A stretch of 64,000 bases of DNA from Luteimicrobium sp049844995 (GCF_049844995.1 NZ_JBNCMC010000011.1:24435-88434); one strand, 5' to 3'. Shown: positions 34,051 to 44,028, numbered from the stretch's first letter. The notes: generated by a model not told the origin, from the sequence alone. Made by a program: numbers and translations.

Positions 34051-35052
34051 GTGCCCACGACACCGACGCCCGAGGGGGCACGTCCGCCCCAGCCTGCACC
34101 GCTGACCCGCGCCGCCGCGACGTCGGGCGGCGGTCCGGTGGTGTCCGCACGCGGCCTGACCAAGCGCTTCGGCGACTTCGTCGCGGTGGACGGCATCGAC
34201 TTCGAGGTCGCGCCCGGCGAGTCGTTCGGGCTCCTCGGCCCCAACGGTGCCGGCAAGTCGACGACGATGCGCATGGTCGGCGCCGTCTCGGCCCGCTCGG
34301 GCGGGGAGCTCACCGTCCTCGGCCTCGACCCGGACGACCACGGCCCCCGCATCCGCGCCCAGCTCGGCGTCGTCCCGCAGGAGGACAACCTCGACGGCGA
34401 GCTCACCGCGCGCGGCAACCTCGTGACGTACGGCCGCTACTTCGGGATCCCGCGGGCGGTGTGCGCTCAGCGCGCCACGGAGCTGCTGGCCTTCGCGCAG
34501 CTCAGCGAGCGTGCGGACGCGAAGGTCGACGAGCTGTCGGGCGGGATGAAGCGTCGCCTGACGATCGCCCGCGCGCTGGTCAACGAGCCGCGCCTGCTCA
34601 TGCTCGACGAGCCGACCACCGGCCTCGACCCGCAGGCCCGCCACATCCTGTGGGACCGCCTCTTCCGGCTCAAGGAGCAGGGCACGACGCTCGTCGTCAC
34701 GACCCACTTCATGGACGAGGCCGAGCAGCTGTGCGAGCGGCTCGTCGTCGTCGACCACGGGAAGATCATGGCCGAGGGCAGCCCGGCCCAGCTGATCCGC
34801 CGCTACTCGTCGCGCGAGGTGGCCGAGCTCCGCTTCGGCACGGACCGCAACGAGGCCGCCGCCCGCGTGCTCGCGGAGGTCGGCGACCGCCTGGAGATCC
34901 TCCCCGACCGCGTGCTCGTCTACGCGTCCGACGGCGAGGCGATCCTCGAGCAGGTCGCCGCGCGCGGGCTGCGGCCCACCACGAGCCTCGTGCGCAGGTC
35001 CAGCCTCGAGGACGTGTTCCTCCGCCTCACGGGGCGGAGCCTGATCGAGTGA
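34051..35052 (+). CDS. ABC-2 exporter ATP-binding protein (NodI/DrrA-like)
   Basis: 333 residues. Walker A GPNGAGKST, Q loop LGVVPQEDNLDGELT, signature LSGGMKRRLTIARALV and Walker B LLMLDEPTTGLDPQ; the C-terminal extension after residue 250 is typical of NodI/DrrA ATPases. The preferred start is GTG 34051, directly downstream of a -10 hexamer; an upstream in-frame start at 34024 is possible. GTGA overlap with the first permease. Probably exports a small molecule, glycolipid or drug. Confidence 0.9.
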   Translation: MPTTPTPEGARPPQPAPLTRAAATSGGGPVVSARGLTKRFGDFVAVDGIDFEVAPGESFGLLGPNGAGKSTTMRMVGAVSARSGGELTVLGLDPDDHGPRIRAQLGVVPQEDNLDGELTARGNLVTYGRYFGIPRAVCAQRATELLAFAQLSERADAKVDELSGGMKRRLTIARALVNEPRLLMLDEPTTGLDPQARHILWDRLFRLKEQGTTLVVTTHFMDEAEQLCERLVVVDHGKIMAEGSPAQLIRRYSSREVAELRFGTDRNEAAARVLAEVGDRLEILPDRVLVYASDGEAILEQVAARGLRPTTSLVRRSSLEDVFLRLTGRSLIE

Positions 35053-35894
35053 GCGCCGCCCTGCCCGACGCCGCAGCGCCCGACGCCGCAGCGCCAGAGG
35101 CCCCCGTCCGGAGGTTCGGCGCCTGGTACGTCGCCGAGTACCGCCTGCGCGCCATGAAGGCGTACGGCTGGACGATCGTCGTGGGCGGCCTGGGGAGCCC
35201 GCTGCTGTACCTCCTGGGCCTCGGCATGGGGCTCGCGACGTTCATCGACACACCCGTCGCGTCGGGCCCGAACGGCCCCGTCGACTACGTGGTCTTCGTG
35301 GCCCCGGCGCTCCTGGTCACGGCCGCGATCTCCGTCGCGACGGAGGAGTTCACCTACGTCATCATGGAGGGCTTCCGCTGGCGGAAGCTGTTCTGGGGCC
35401 TCAACGCGACGCCCGTCCAGCCCGGGCAGATCGCCGGGGGCATCGTCATCGCGGTGCTCGCCCGGATGCTGTTCACCACGGTCGCGTACGCGCTCCTCGC
35501 GCTGGCGTTCGGGGCCCTCGGGAACCCGTGGACGGTCGTCGTGCTGCCGTTCGTCGGGGTGCTCGGTGGTCTCGCGTTCGGGCTGCCGCTGATGGCGTAC
35601 TCGGCGGGGCTCACCGAGGACAAGGGCCAGTTCGCGATCGTGCAGCGGTTCATCTTCACGCCGATGTTCCTGTTCTCCGGCACCTTCTACCCGCTCGCGA
35701 CCCTCCCGGGCTGGCTGCACTGGATCGGTTGGGTCTCGCCGTTGTGGCACGCGACCCAGCTCGGCCGCGTGATCTCCTACGGCGAGAGCGAGCCCGGCTG
35801 GCTGATCGCGGTGCACCTCGTCGTGCTCGTCGGCCTCGTCGCCGGCGGGGCGGTCGCGGTGAACCGCCGCTTCACGAGGAGGCTGCGCGCATGA
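35049..35894 (+). CDS. ABC-2 type permease 1 (NodJ-like)
   Basis: 281 residues with six hydrophobic segments (for example PLLYLLGLGMGLATFI, GLAFGLPLMAYSAGL, IAVHLVVLVGLVAGGAVAV) and the ABC-2 family end MFLFSGTFYPLATLPGWLHWIGWVSPLWHATQLGR. Starts inside the ATPase stop (GTGA) and ends inside the next ATG (ATGA), so the three proteins should be made together. The first 20 residues are Ala/Pro-rich (DAAAPDAAAPEAP). Confidence 0.88.
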   Translation: MSAALPDAAAPDAAAPEAPVRRFGAWYVAEYRLRAMKAYGWTIVVGGLGSPLLYLLGLGMGLATFIDTPVASGPNGPVDYVVFVAPALLVTAAISVATEEFTYVIMEGFRWRKLFWGLNATPVQPGQIAGGIVIAVLARMLFTTVAYALLALAFGALGNPWTVVVLPFVGVLGGLAFGLPLMAYSAGLTEDKGQFAIVQRFIFTPMFLFSGTFYPLATLPGWLHWIGWVSPLWHATQLGRVISYGESEPGWLIAVHLVVLVGLVAGGAVAVNRRFTRRLRA

Positions 35895-36715
35895 CCGACG
35901 CACTCGCCGGCGGCCTCGGCGGACGGTCGGGTGGCGTCAGCGCCCTGTACGCGGGCAACGCGCGCGCCGTCGTCGCCCGCAACCTCTCGGCGACGAAGAC
36001 CAGCAACTGGACCGTCGTGCTGTCGGGCTTCTTCGAGCCCGTGTTCTACCTGCTCGCGATGGGCGTCGGCCTCGGCACGTACGTCGGCGACGTGACCCTG
36101 CCGTCGGGGCTCACCGTCGAGTACGCCGCGTACATCGCGCCCGGGCTCCTCGCGGTCTCGGCCATGAACGGCGCCGTCTACGACTCCACGTGGAACGTCT
36201 TCTTCAAGATGCGGTTCGCGCGCCTCTACGAGGCCATGCTGGCGACGTCGCTCGGGCCGCTGGACGTCGCGCTCGGCGAGATCTCGTACGCGCTGCTGCG
36301 CGGCGCCGTCTACGCGACCGGGTTCCTCACCGTCATGCAGGTCATGGGGCTCAACCTGTCGTGGACGGCCGTGCTCGCGCTGCCCGCCGTCGTCCTCGTC
36401 GCGTTCGCCTTCGCGTCGTTCGGCATGGCGATCACGAGCCTCATGAAGACGTTCCAGCAGATGGACTGGATCAACATCGTGCTGCTGCCGATGTTCCTGC
36501 TGTCGGCGACGTTCTTCCCGATCAGCGTCTACCCGGCGCCCCTGCAGTGGCTCATCCAGGCGATGCCGCTGTGGCACGCGGTCGAGCTGGTCCGCGGCCT
36601 GACGACCGGCGACCTCGCGCCGGGGATCTGGTGGCACGTCCTGTACTTCGTCGCGATGATCGGCCTCGGGCTGACCGTCACGACCCGGCGGCTGCGGGCC
36701 CTCTTCCTCGCCTGA
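35891..36715 (+). CDS. ABC-2 type permease 2
   Basis: 274 residues with six hydrophobic segments and the family motif PMFLLSATFFPISVYPAPLQWLIQAMPLWHAVELVRGL. It is a paralogue of the preceding permease, so the exporter is probably a heterodimer of the two permeases on a dimer of the ATPase. It shares ATGA with permease 1 and ends eight bases before a convergent hydrolase gene. Confidence 0.88.
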   Translation: MTDALAGGLGGRSGGVSALYAGNARAVVARNLSATKTSNWTVVLSGFFEPVFYLLAMGVGLGTYVGDVTLPSGLTVEYAAYIAPGLLAVSAMNGAVYDSTWNVFFKMRFARLYEAMLATSLGPLDVALGEISYALLRGAVYATGFLTVMQVMGLNLSWTAVLALPAVVLVAFAFASFGMAITSLMKTFQQMDWINIVLLPMFLLSATFFPISVYPAPLQWLIQAMPLWHAVELVRGLTTGDLAPGIWWHVLYFVAMIGLGLTVTTRRLRALFLA

Positions 36716-36723
36716 CCCGCGGC

Positions 36724-37551
36724 TCAGGGCCAGTCGGTCAGGTCCGGGTACTTCGCGGCGCGGCCGTCGCCCGACGACTCGTGCCGCAGCCGGCGCCCGA
36801 TCCACGGGCCGACGTACTCGCGCGCCCAGCGCGCGTTCCCGCGCGCCCGCTCGGAGAACGGAGCCCGGGGGAGCGCCGCGAGCGGGGCGTCCCAGTCGGC
36901 GTCGTCGGGGGCGAGCCCGAGCCCGACGAGCGCGGCGTCGGCGACGCGGCGGTGGCCCTCGTCGGTCAGGTGGATGCGGTCGGAGGCCCAGACGCGCCAG
37001 TCCTGCAGCGCCCGCATGCCCCACAGGTCGAGCACGTGCGCGCCGTGGCGGCGTGCGATCGACCAGATGTTGGTGTTGTAGACGCCCACCCGCGACCGGG
37101 TCAGGGACACGACGGGGCTCTCGCTGGCGTCGAACCCCGTGGCGAGCAGGACGTCGGCGCCGGCCGCCCTCAGCCGCACGACGGCGTCCTCGAGCCGCTG
37201 CGAGAGGAGGTCCACGTCGGCGCGCGGCCGGAGGATGTCGTTGCCGCCGCCCACGAGGCTCACGAGGCCGGGCTCGAGGGCGAGCGCGCGGGGGACCTGG
37301 TCGGCGATGATCGGCCCGAGCAGCTTGCCGCGGACCGCGAGGTTCGCGTAGCGCAGCGGCTCCTGGCCGCCGGCGACCCGGCGCGCGGAGAGCGAGGCGG
37401 CGAGCCGGTCGGCCCAGCCACGGCACCGGCCGGGCGAGGCGGGGTCCGTGTCCCACAGACCCTCGGTGAACGAGTCGCCGACCGCGACGTACGAGGACCA
37501 GCGGGGCGTCTCGGCGGGTGGGGGCGTGTCGGTGGCGGCGTCGGTTGTCAC
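36724..37551 (-). CDS. SGNH/GDSL-family hydrolase
   Basis: 275 residues. Block I is VAVGDSFTEGLWD with the nucleophilic Ser, block II the Gly in ANLAVRGKLLG, block III VGGGNDILRP with the Asn, and block V DRIHLTDEGHRRVADAAL with Asp and His. No signal peptide, so it is probably cytoplasmic and esterase-like. The start is GTG 37551; an upstream open stretch to 38085 has no conserved content. The hexamer CACAAT ends six bases before the GTG. Confidence 0.87.
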   Translation of the reverse strand: MTTDAATDTPPPAETPRWSSYVAVGDSFTEGLWDTDPASPGRCRGWADRLAASLSARRVAGGQEPLRYANLAVRGKLLGPIIADQVPRALALEPGLVSLVGGGNDILRPRADVDLLSQRLEDAVVRLRAAGADVLLATGFDASESPVVSLTRSRVGVYNTNIWSIARRHGAHVLDLWGMRALQDWRVWASDRIHLTDEGHRRVADAALVGLGLAPDDADWDAPLAALPRAPFSERARGNARWAREYVGPWIGRRLRHESSGDGRAAKYPDLTDWP

Positions 37552-37557
37552 CTGGCC

Positions 37558-37563
37558 ATTGTG
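37558..37563 (-). promoter_or_regulatory. -10-like hexamer for the SGNH hydrolase
   Basis: CACAAT on the minus strand ends six bases before the GTG at 37551. The first base departs from TANNNT. Confidence 0.35.
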
Positions 37564-37645
37564 GCCCGCCGCGGGGCCGGGTCTCGCTACGCCGCGGTCG
37601 CGCGTCGGACGGCGCGGGCGAATGACACCCGTGTGGTTCGCGCCG

Positions 37646-37651
37646 TACCCT
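37646..37651 (+). promoter_or_regulatory. -10 hexamer of the DUF3263 gene
   Basis: TACCCT predicts a leader of about 65 bases before ATG 37723, in contrast to the leaderless genes nearby. Confidence 0.35.
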
Positions 37652-37722
37652 GGGCGGGTCGGGTCGGGACGGACCGGCACCCGCCCACCGGCACGGTGCG
37701 GCGGGCGGCGAGAGGAGCGGGG

Positions 37723-38037
37723 ATGGGCGAGGCCGTCGGGCGGCTCACGGACGCACCGGGCGCAGGGCAGGTCGGCGACCGGGCCTCGGGGCTCGACGAG
37801 CAGGATCGCGCGATCCTCGACTTCGAGCGCCAGTGGTGGAAGTACGCGGGCGCCAAGGAGGCCGCGATCTCCGAGCTCTTCGGCATGACCGCGACCCGCT
37901 ACTACCAGACCCTCAACGCGCTGATCGACACGGACGCCGCGCTCGCGCACGACCCCATGCTGGTCAAGCGGCTGCGCCGGCTGCGGTCCGCCCGGCAGCG
38001 CGAGCGTTCGGCCCGCCGGCTGGGTTCGGGCGCGTGA
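37723..38037 (+). CDS. DUF3263 protein
   Basis: 104 residues with the DUF3263 core LDEQDRAILDFERQWWKYAGAKEAAISELFGMTATRYYQTLNALIDTDAALAHDPMLVKRLRRLR. The predicted helices and the segment EAAISELFGMTATRYYQTLN resemble a helix-turn-helix, so DNA binding is possible but unproven. The ends are basic and flexible. AGGAG lies about seven bases before the ATG. It is followed by a LytR_C protein, as in other actinobacteria. Confidence 0.85.
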   Translation: MGEAVGRLTDAPGAGQVGDRASGLDEQDRAILDFERQWWKYAGAKEAAISELFGMTATRYYQTLNALIDTDAALAHDPMLVKRLRRLRSARQRERSARRLGSGA

Positions 38038-38092
38038 CCTGCGGCGTCGCCGCGGGCGTGGGCGCGACTTCGGAGGCTCCGGCACCGGCGGT

Positions 38093-38098
38093 TACCCT
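38093..38098 (+). promoter_or_regulatory. -10 hexamer for leaderless LytR_C mRNA
   Basis: TACCCT ends six bases before GTG 38105. A GTG at 38099 in the same frame is too close to the hexamer to be the transcript start. Confidence 0.5.
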
Positions 38099-38104
38099 GT
38101 GCCG

Positions 38105-38716
38105 GTGAGCAAGAGCTACCGGTACCCCCCGGACGAGTTCGACGACGTCCCCGAGGACGCCCCGACGGGCGTCCACCGGGTGCCGCGCAGCCCCTGGCGC
38201 AAGGTCGTCCCGTTCGTCGTCGTCGCGGTCGTCTTCGCCGTCGTGGCGTACGGCGGCGTGACGCTCGCGTCGAACCTGCTGCGCTCGGACGGCGCGAGCG
38301 CGACGGACAAGACGACGTCCGCCTCGAAGTCGACCACCAAGTCCACCCCGAAGGCGACCAGCAAGCCGAAGGCGACCAAGACGGCGTCGGGCTCCGACGA
38401 CACGGCCGGGGCGGACGACACGGCGAGTGCTGACGTCGACCATGCGACGGCGGTCGCCGTGAAGAACGGCGCGGCGATCACGGGGCTCGCAGCCAAGGGC
38501 GCGGCGAAGCTCACCGCGGACGGCTTCACGACCGTCACGGCCGCGGACTACACGGGCACCAAGCTCGCGGACTCGGTCGTCTACTACGTGCAGGACGGCG
38601 ACAAGGCGACCGCCCAGGAGGTCGCGGCCACGCTCGGCATCAGCGACGTCGAGCAGGTGAGTGCGCTCAGCGGCGGCGCGCCGATCATCGCCGTGCTGGT
38701 GCACGACCTCTCCTGA
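38105..38716 (+). CDS. Membrane protein with LytR C-terminal domain
   Basis: 203 residues: a 30-residue cytoplasmic part with acidic stretch (PPDEFDDVPEDAP), one membrane helix (VVPFVVVAVVFAVVAYGGVTLA), an 80-residue low-complexity Ser/Thr/Lys/Ala spacer (TTKSTPKATSKPKATKT), and a C-terminal LytR_C domain (HATAVAVKNGAAITGLAAKGAAKL...VVYYVQDGDKATAQEVAATLG). It faces the cell wall; proteins of this type lack the LCP catalytic domain. Role in wall assembly is inferred from the domain only. Confidence 0.85.
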   Translation: MSKSYRYPPDEFDDVPEDAPTGVHRVPRSPWRKVVPFVVVAVVFAVVAYGGVTLASNLLRSDGASATDKTTSASKSTTKSTPKATSKPKATKTASGSDDTAGADDTASADVDHATAVAVKNGAAITGLAAKGAAKLTADGFTTVTAADYTGTKLADSVVYYVQDGDKATAQEVAATLGISDVEQVSALSGGAPIIAVLVHDLS

Positions 38717-38790
38717 CCCGGCTCCGGCCGGCCGGTACCCACCTCGCGAAACGCACCACCCGGGGCATTCCCCTCGCGCGCGGTCGCGGC

Positions 38791-38796
38791 TAGGCT
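38791..38796 (+). promoter_or_regulatory. -10 hexamer of the cold-shock gene
   Basis: TAGGCT predicts a leader of about 75 bases, long enough for the kind of structured leader seen in cold-shock mRNAs. Confidence 0.4.
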
Positions 38797-38876
38797 CGCA
38801 CGTGCACCGCGGCGATCGACCCGCGGGCGGACATGGCAGGCAGCGCCGGGACGGCCGAGCGCAGAAGGAGACTCAG

Positions 38877-39080
38877 ATGGCCCAGGGCACCGTCAAGTGG
38901 TTCAACGCCGAGAAGGGGTTCGGCTTCATCACCCCGGAGGCGGGCGGCCAGGACGTGTTCGTGCACTACAGCGCGATCCAGTCGGATGGTTACCGGTCCC
39001 TCGAGGAGGGGCAGCAGGTCGAGTTCGAGGTCGGGCAGGGCCAGAAGGGCCCGCAGGCGGAGCAGGTCCGGCCGCTCTGA
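38877..39080 (+). CDS. cspA: Cold-shock protein
   Basis: 67-residue single-stranded nucleic-acid-binding OB fold. RNP1 is KGFGFITP and RNP2 DVFVHYSAI, in the frame MAQGTVKWFNAEKGFGFI. Strong ribosome site AGAAGGAG six bases before ATG. Sequence and length are those of actinobacterial CspA-type proteins, which melt RNA structure and support growth at low temperature or act constitutively. Only five bases separate it from the next gene. Confidence 0.95.
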   Translation: MAQGTVKWFNAEKGFGFITPEAGGQDVFVHYSAIQSDGYRSLEEGQQVEFEVGQGQKGPQAEQVRPL

Positions 39081-39085
39081 GCGGT

Positions 39086-40570
39086 GTGAACGGGTCGCGT
39101 CCCGCCCTCGACGTCGTCGTCGTGGGGGCCGGCCCCAACGGTCTCGCGGCGGCGGTCACGCTGGCCCGCGCGGGCCTCGGCGTGCAGGTCCTCGAGGCGC
39201 AGGACACCGTCGGCGGCGGCGCGCGGACGCTCGACCTGGGCCTGGCCGACGGCGTCGTCCACGACGTGTGCTCGGCCGTCCACCCCATGGCGTGGGCGTC
39301 GCCGTTCCTCGAGGCGTTCGGCCTCGCGGACCGCGTCGAGCTGCTCGTCCCCGAGGTGTCGTACGCGCAGCCCCTCGACGGCGGCCGCGCCGGTATCGCG
39401 TATCGCGACCTCGAGCGCACGGTCGCCGGGCTGGGGCCCGACGGCGCAGCGTGGCGCGACCTCTTCGGGCGGCTTTCCCCGCACTGGCGTGACGTCGTCG
39501 CGGTGGCGCTGGGGGACAAGCGCTCGTTGCCGCCCGGCGTGAGCGCGTCGACGCCGTGGTCGGCGGTGCGCTTCGGGCTCGCCGCGCTCGAGCAGGGCAC
39601 GCCGGCCTGGAACCTCCGGTTCAAGGGCGACGAGGCGCCCGCGCTGCTCACGGGCATCGCCGCGCACACCATCACCTCGCTCCCGTCGATGGCCGGGGCC
39701 GGCACCGCGCTGCTGCTGGGCGCGCTCGCGCACGCGGACAAGGGCTGGCCGATCCCGCGCGGCGGGTCCGGCGCCATCGTCGCCGCGCTCGTCGCGGACC
39801 TCGAGGCGCACGGCGGCGAGGTCCTGACCGGGCGGCCCGTCCGGACGCAGGCCGACCTGCCGGCCGCCCGCGCCTACGTCTTCGACACGACGCCCCGGAC
39901 GCTGCTCGAGGTCTTCGGCGGCCGCGTCCCGCCGCGCGCCGCGCGCGCCCTGAACGCGTTCGGCTACGGGAACGCGGCGTCGAAGGTGGACTTCGTGCTG
40001 AACGGCCCGGTCCCGTGGAAGCACCCGGAGGTCGGGCTCGCGGGCACGGTTCACGTCGGCGGGACGCGGCGCGAGATGGCGGTCGCCGAGCGCGAGGTCC
40101 ACGCCGGCCGGCACGCCGCCCGCCCCGTCGTGCTGCTGAGCGACCCCGTCGTCGTCGACGAGACCCGCGAGGTCGGCGGGCGGCGCCCCCTGTGGGCCTA
40201 CACGCACGTCCCCGCCGGCTCGACGGTCGACCAGACGGAGGCGGTCACGGCGCAGATCGAGCGCTTCGCTCCGGGGTTCCGGGACGTCGTCGTCGCCTCC
40301 CGGGCCACGACGGCGGCCGACATGCCGGCGCACAACGCGAACTACGTGGGCGGCGACATCGCGGCCGGCGAGGTGAACCTGTACCGGATGTTCGCGCGCC
40401 CCACGCCCTGGCTCGACCCGTACGGCACCGGGCTCGACGACGTGTACCTGTGCTCGGCGTCGACCCCGCCGGGGCCGGGCGTGCACGGCCTGGGCGGCTG
40501 GTTCGCGGCCCGGCGCGTGCTGCGCCGCACCTTCGGGGTCCGCGCCCTACCGGAGCTCGGCCGCGGCTGA
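39086..40570 (+). CDS. Phytoene-desaturase-like FAD-dependent oxidoreductase
   Basis: 494 residues. FAD-binding motif DVVVVGAGPNGLAAAVTLARAGLGVQVLEA, then the GG doublet segment TVGGGARTLDL, and the C-terminal FAD motif STPPGPGVHGLGGWFAARRVLRRTFG. This is the CrtI/amine-oxidase superfamily; no carotenoid genes are nearby, so the substrate is unknown. It begins five bases after cspA and has no visible promoter of its own, so it may be expressed from the cold-shock promoter. Its 3' end overlaps the HTTM gene by 24 bases on the other strand. Confidence 0.85.
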   Translation: MNGSRPALDVVVVGAGPNGLAAAVTLARAGLGVQVLEAQDTVGGGARTLDLGLADGVVHDVCSAVHPMAWASPFLEAFGLADRVELLVPEVSYAQPLDGGRAGIAYRDLERTVAGLGPDGAAWRDLFGRLSPHWRDVVAVALGDKRSLPPGVSASTPWSAVRFGLAALEQGTPAWNLRFKGDEAPALLTGIAAHTITSLPSMAGAGTALLLGALAHADKGWPIPRGGSGAIVAALVADLEAHGGEVLTGRPVRTQADLPAARAYVFDTTPRTLLEVFGGRVPPRAARALNAFGYGNAASKVDFVLNGPVPWKHPEVGLAGTVHVGGTRREMAVAEREVHAGRHAARPVVLLSDPVVVDETREVGGRRPLWAYTHVPAGSTVDQTEAVTAQIERFAPGFRDVVVASRATTAADMPAHNANYVGGDIAAGEVNLYRMFARPTPWLDPYGTGLDDVYLCSASTPPGPGVHGLGGWFAARRVLRRTFGVRALPELGRG

Positions 40571-41503
40571 CGGCGCGTCGGCGACGGCACCCGCGAGGGC
40601 GTCGTCGGGCGCGGGGAGGTGGAGCACCCGCCGCCGCGCCCAGGGCACGAGTCGCTCGAGCGGCAGGAACGCGAGCCAGCAGATGACGGTCGGCAGGAAG
40701 TGGATGCCCAGCGCGATGTACGTGATCAGGTGGAACACGCAGATGAGGGCGAACACCGCGTAGACCAGCCGGCCCCGCACCCACAGCGCGATCGGGGACA
40801 GGAGCTCGGCGATGAACAGGATCCACTGCCCGACGCGGAGGAGCCCGGGATAGTCGATCGACCAGCTCACGACGGAGCGTCCGCGGCGCATGAGCGACCA
40901 GATGATGACGGAGCTGTTCGGCCAGGCGAACAGCCCGCCGGTGCGGACGATCTTCTGCAGCGCGGACCCGAAGTACGTCATGACGACGGCGATCTGGATG
41001 CAGCGGATCGCCCAGCCGGCGGCCTCGGACGGCGTCTGGTCGGTGAAGCGGGCCGGCGGCACCGTCGGCAGGAGCAGGAGCGCGAGGACCAGGGCCATGT
41101 GGTCGTGCGAGACGTACGCGAACCCCTGCGAGTTCTCCATCCACGCGAGGAAGACGACGCCGGCCACCCAGCCGGTCACGCGCCCCGCCCACTGGAGCGG
41201 GCGCGCCGCGCACGCCATGAGCACGGGGGTGGCGAGGCACGTGGCGACGAGCGTCCACTGCATGACGTACCCGCCGGTGGGCGTGGGCTCGGGCAGGGGC
41301 AGCACCCGGCCGATCAGCGTGGGCTGGTAGAGCTCGCGGGAGTAACCGTGCCCGATCACGTCGTGGGTCAGGACGAAGATGTCCCAGATCGTGAAGAGGT
41401 AGAGGGCCGCCCGGAGCACCGCGATCCGCGCCAGGGCGACGGGCGACAGCCACCACCGGGCCGTCGTGCGCGCGGCCCTGCCGACGCCGGTCGTCGCGTT
41501 CAC
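40547..41503 (-). CDS. HTTM-domain membrane protein
   Basis: 318 residues with about eight hydrophobic segments. The order LRAALYLFTIWDIFVLTHDVIGHGYSRELYQPT, WMENSQGFAYVSHDHMALVLALLLL, YFGSALQKIV, WILFIAELLSPIALWV and HLITYIALGIHFLPTVICWLAF is that of the HTTM (vitamin-K-dependent gamma-carboxylase-like) family. Biochemical role unknown in bacteria. The GTG start overlaps the stop of the gene upstream (GTGA), so the pair is co-translated. Confidence 0.85.
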   Translation of the reverse strand: MNATTGVGRAARTTARWWLSPVALARIAVLRAALYLFTIWDIFVLTHDVIGHGYSRELYQPTLIGRVLPLPEPTPTGGYVMQWTLVATCLATPVLMACAARPLQWAGRVTGWVAGVVFLAWMENSQGFAYVSHDHMALVLALLLLPTVPPARFTDQTPSEAAGWAIRCIQIAVVMTYFGSALQKIVRTGGLFAWPNSSVIIWSLMRRGRSVVSWSIDYPGLLRVGQWILFIAELLSPIALWVRGRLVYAVFALICVFHLITYIALGIHFLPTVICWLAFLPLERLVPWARRRVLHLPAPDDALAGAVADAPSAAAELR

Positions 41504-42045
41504 TTCACGCCTCCCGCGGGTACCTGGTAGACGCCGAGCACCTCGACGGTCTCCTCGCCGGTGGGCCGGCCGTCGTGGAGCTGCTTGGTCGTGCGCTTGA
41601 GCGTGAGCTTCACGAGGGGCGGGCGGTTCGGGTAGCGCCACGCGTACGCGCGGGCGACGCCGGCGAGGAGCTCCGGGTCGTCGACGATCCGCTGGAGCTG
41701 GCCCTCGATCTCGGCGTGCCCGACGCCGATGCCCATCTGGTCGAGCCAGATCTTGACCTCGTCGCCGTCGGCCGTGGTGCCCGTGATGAACGTCGACCGC
41801 ACGGTGCCGTTCGGGTTGGTCGCGAACGCGTACTGGGACAGGGACCCGAGGGGGAACCAGTCGTTGGTGTTCTTCCACGACGTCGGGACGAGCTGGGCGA
41901 CGAGCAGCACGACCAGCGCGGCGCCGGCGACCCCGAGGCGCCAGGTGCGCGCCGTCGTGCCGAGCCTGCGCGGCGTCGGTCCCGGCGGCGTCGGCTCCGT
42001 GCCGGGCGGGCGCGGCGTCGCGGCGCGGGGATCCCCGTTGGACAT
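41500..42045 (-). CDS. Membrane-anchored partner of the HTTM protein (DUF5819-like)
   Basis: 181 residues: a Pro-rich cytoplasmic N-terminus, one membrane helix (LGVAGAALVVLLVAQLVPTSW), and an extracytoplasmic domain (NDWFPLGSLSQYAFATNPNGTVRSTFITG...EVKIWLD; AWRYPNRPPLVKLTLKRTTKQL). The pairing with an HTTM gene resembles DUF5819 proteins; the family assignment is tentative. ATG 42045 has TAGGCT seven bases upstream, so the two-gene mRNA is probably leaderless. Confidence 0.75.
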   Translation of the reverse strand: MSNGDPRAATPRPPGTEPTPPGPTPRRLGTTARTWRLGVAGAALVVLLVAQLVPTSWKNTNDWFPLGSLSQYAFATNPNGTVRSTFITGTTADGDEVKIWLDQMGIGVGHAEIEGQLQRIVDDPELLAGVARAYAWRYPNRPPLVKLTLKRTTKQLHDGRPTGEETVEVLGVYQVPAGGVK

Positions 42046-42052
42046 GCCGCGA

Positions 42053-42058
42053 AGCCTA
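42053..42058 (-). promoter_or_regulatory. -10 hexamer for the HTTM pair
   Basis: TAGGCT on the minus strand ends seven bases before ATG 42045. Confidence 0.5.
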
Positions 42059-42107
42059 GCGTTTCGCGGAGGGCGGACGGCTCCCTCGCCCGGGGGAGGG
42101 TCGGCGC

Positions 42108-42134
42108 CTTGCACTCGCCTGGGCCGAGTGCCAA
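42108..42134 (+). promoter_or_regulatory. CIRCE element 1 (HrcA operator)
   Basis: CTTGCACTC-N9-GAGTGCCAA, close to the consensus TTAGCACTC-N9-GAGTGCTAA. It covers the -35 (TTGCAC at 42109) and the start of the -10 (AATAAT at 42133) of the groL promoter. Confidence 0.85.
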
Positions 42135-42138
42135 TAAT
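42109..42138 (+). promoter_or_regulatory. groL promoter
   Basis: TTGCAC at 42109-42114 and AATAAT at 42133-42138, 18 bases apart, predict a start near 42145 and a leader of about 140 bases. Confidence 0.55.
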
Positions 42139-42142
42139 GGCG

Positions 42143-42169
42143 TTAGCACTCTCGCATCGAGAGTGACAA
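42143..42169 (+). promoter_or_regulatory. CIRCE element 2 (HrcA operator)
   Basis: TTAGCACTC-N9-GAGTGACAA; the left arm is a perfect consensus match, the right arm has two changes. It lies 35 bases after the first element and covers the predicted transcription start. Confidence 0.9.
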
Positions 42170-42286
42170 AAACCGGGTCGACCGGCGAGGCCCCGGACCG
42201 CACGCGTGACCTGAACGCGAGCGGTCGGGCCGTCCGTCGCGGGCGTCGGAAGACCTACCCAAGCCACCAGCGGAGGATCTGTCCCC

Positions 42287-43912
<1,626 letters not shown>

Positions 43913-43931
43913 GTCCAGCCTCTCCTACGAC

Positions 43932-43969
43932 GGGCCGTCGGCCCCGGCGCGAGCCGGGGGCGGCGGCCC
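43932..43969 (+). terminator. groL terminator
   Basis: Outer stem GGGCCG/CGGCCC (43932-43937 with 43964-43969) and inner stem CCCCGGC/GCCGGGG (43942-43948 with 43953-43959) with loop GCGA. Confidence 0.65.
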
Positions 43970-44015
43970 GCCGGCGTACCGGGGCGCGCGTTCGTGGTCC
44001 GGTGGACCGCTCGGG

Positions 44016-44021
44016 GAAGAT
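44016..44021 (+). promoter_or_regulatory. -10-like hexamer for the IclR-like gene
   Basis: GAAGAT ends seven bases before ATG 44029. The overlapping GGGGAAG could instead be a ribosome site. Confidence 0.3.
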
Positions 44022-44028
44022 GGATCGC

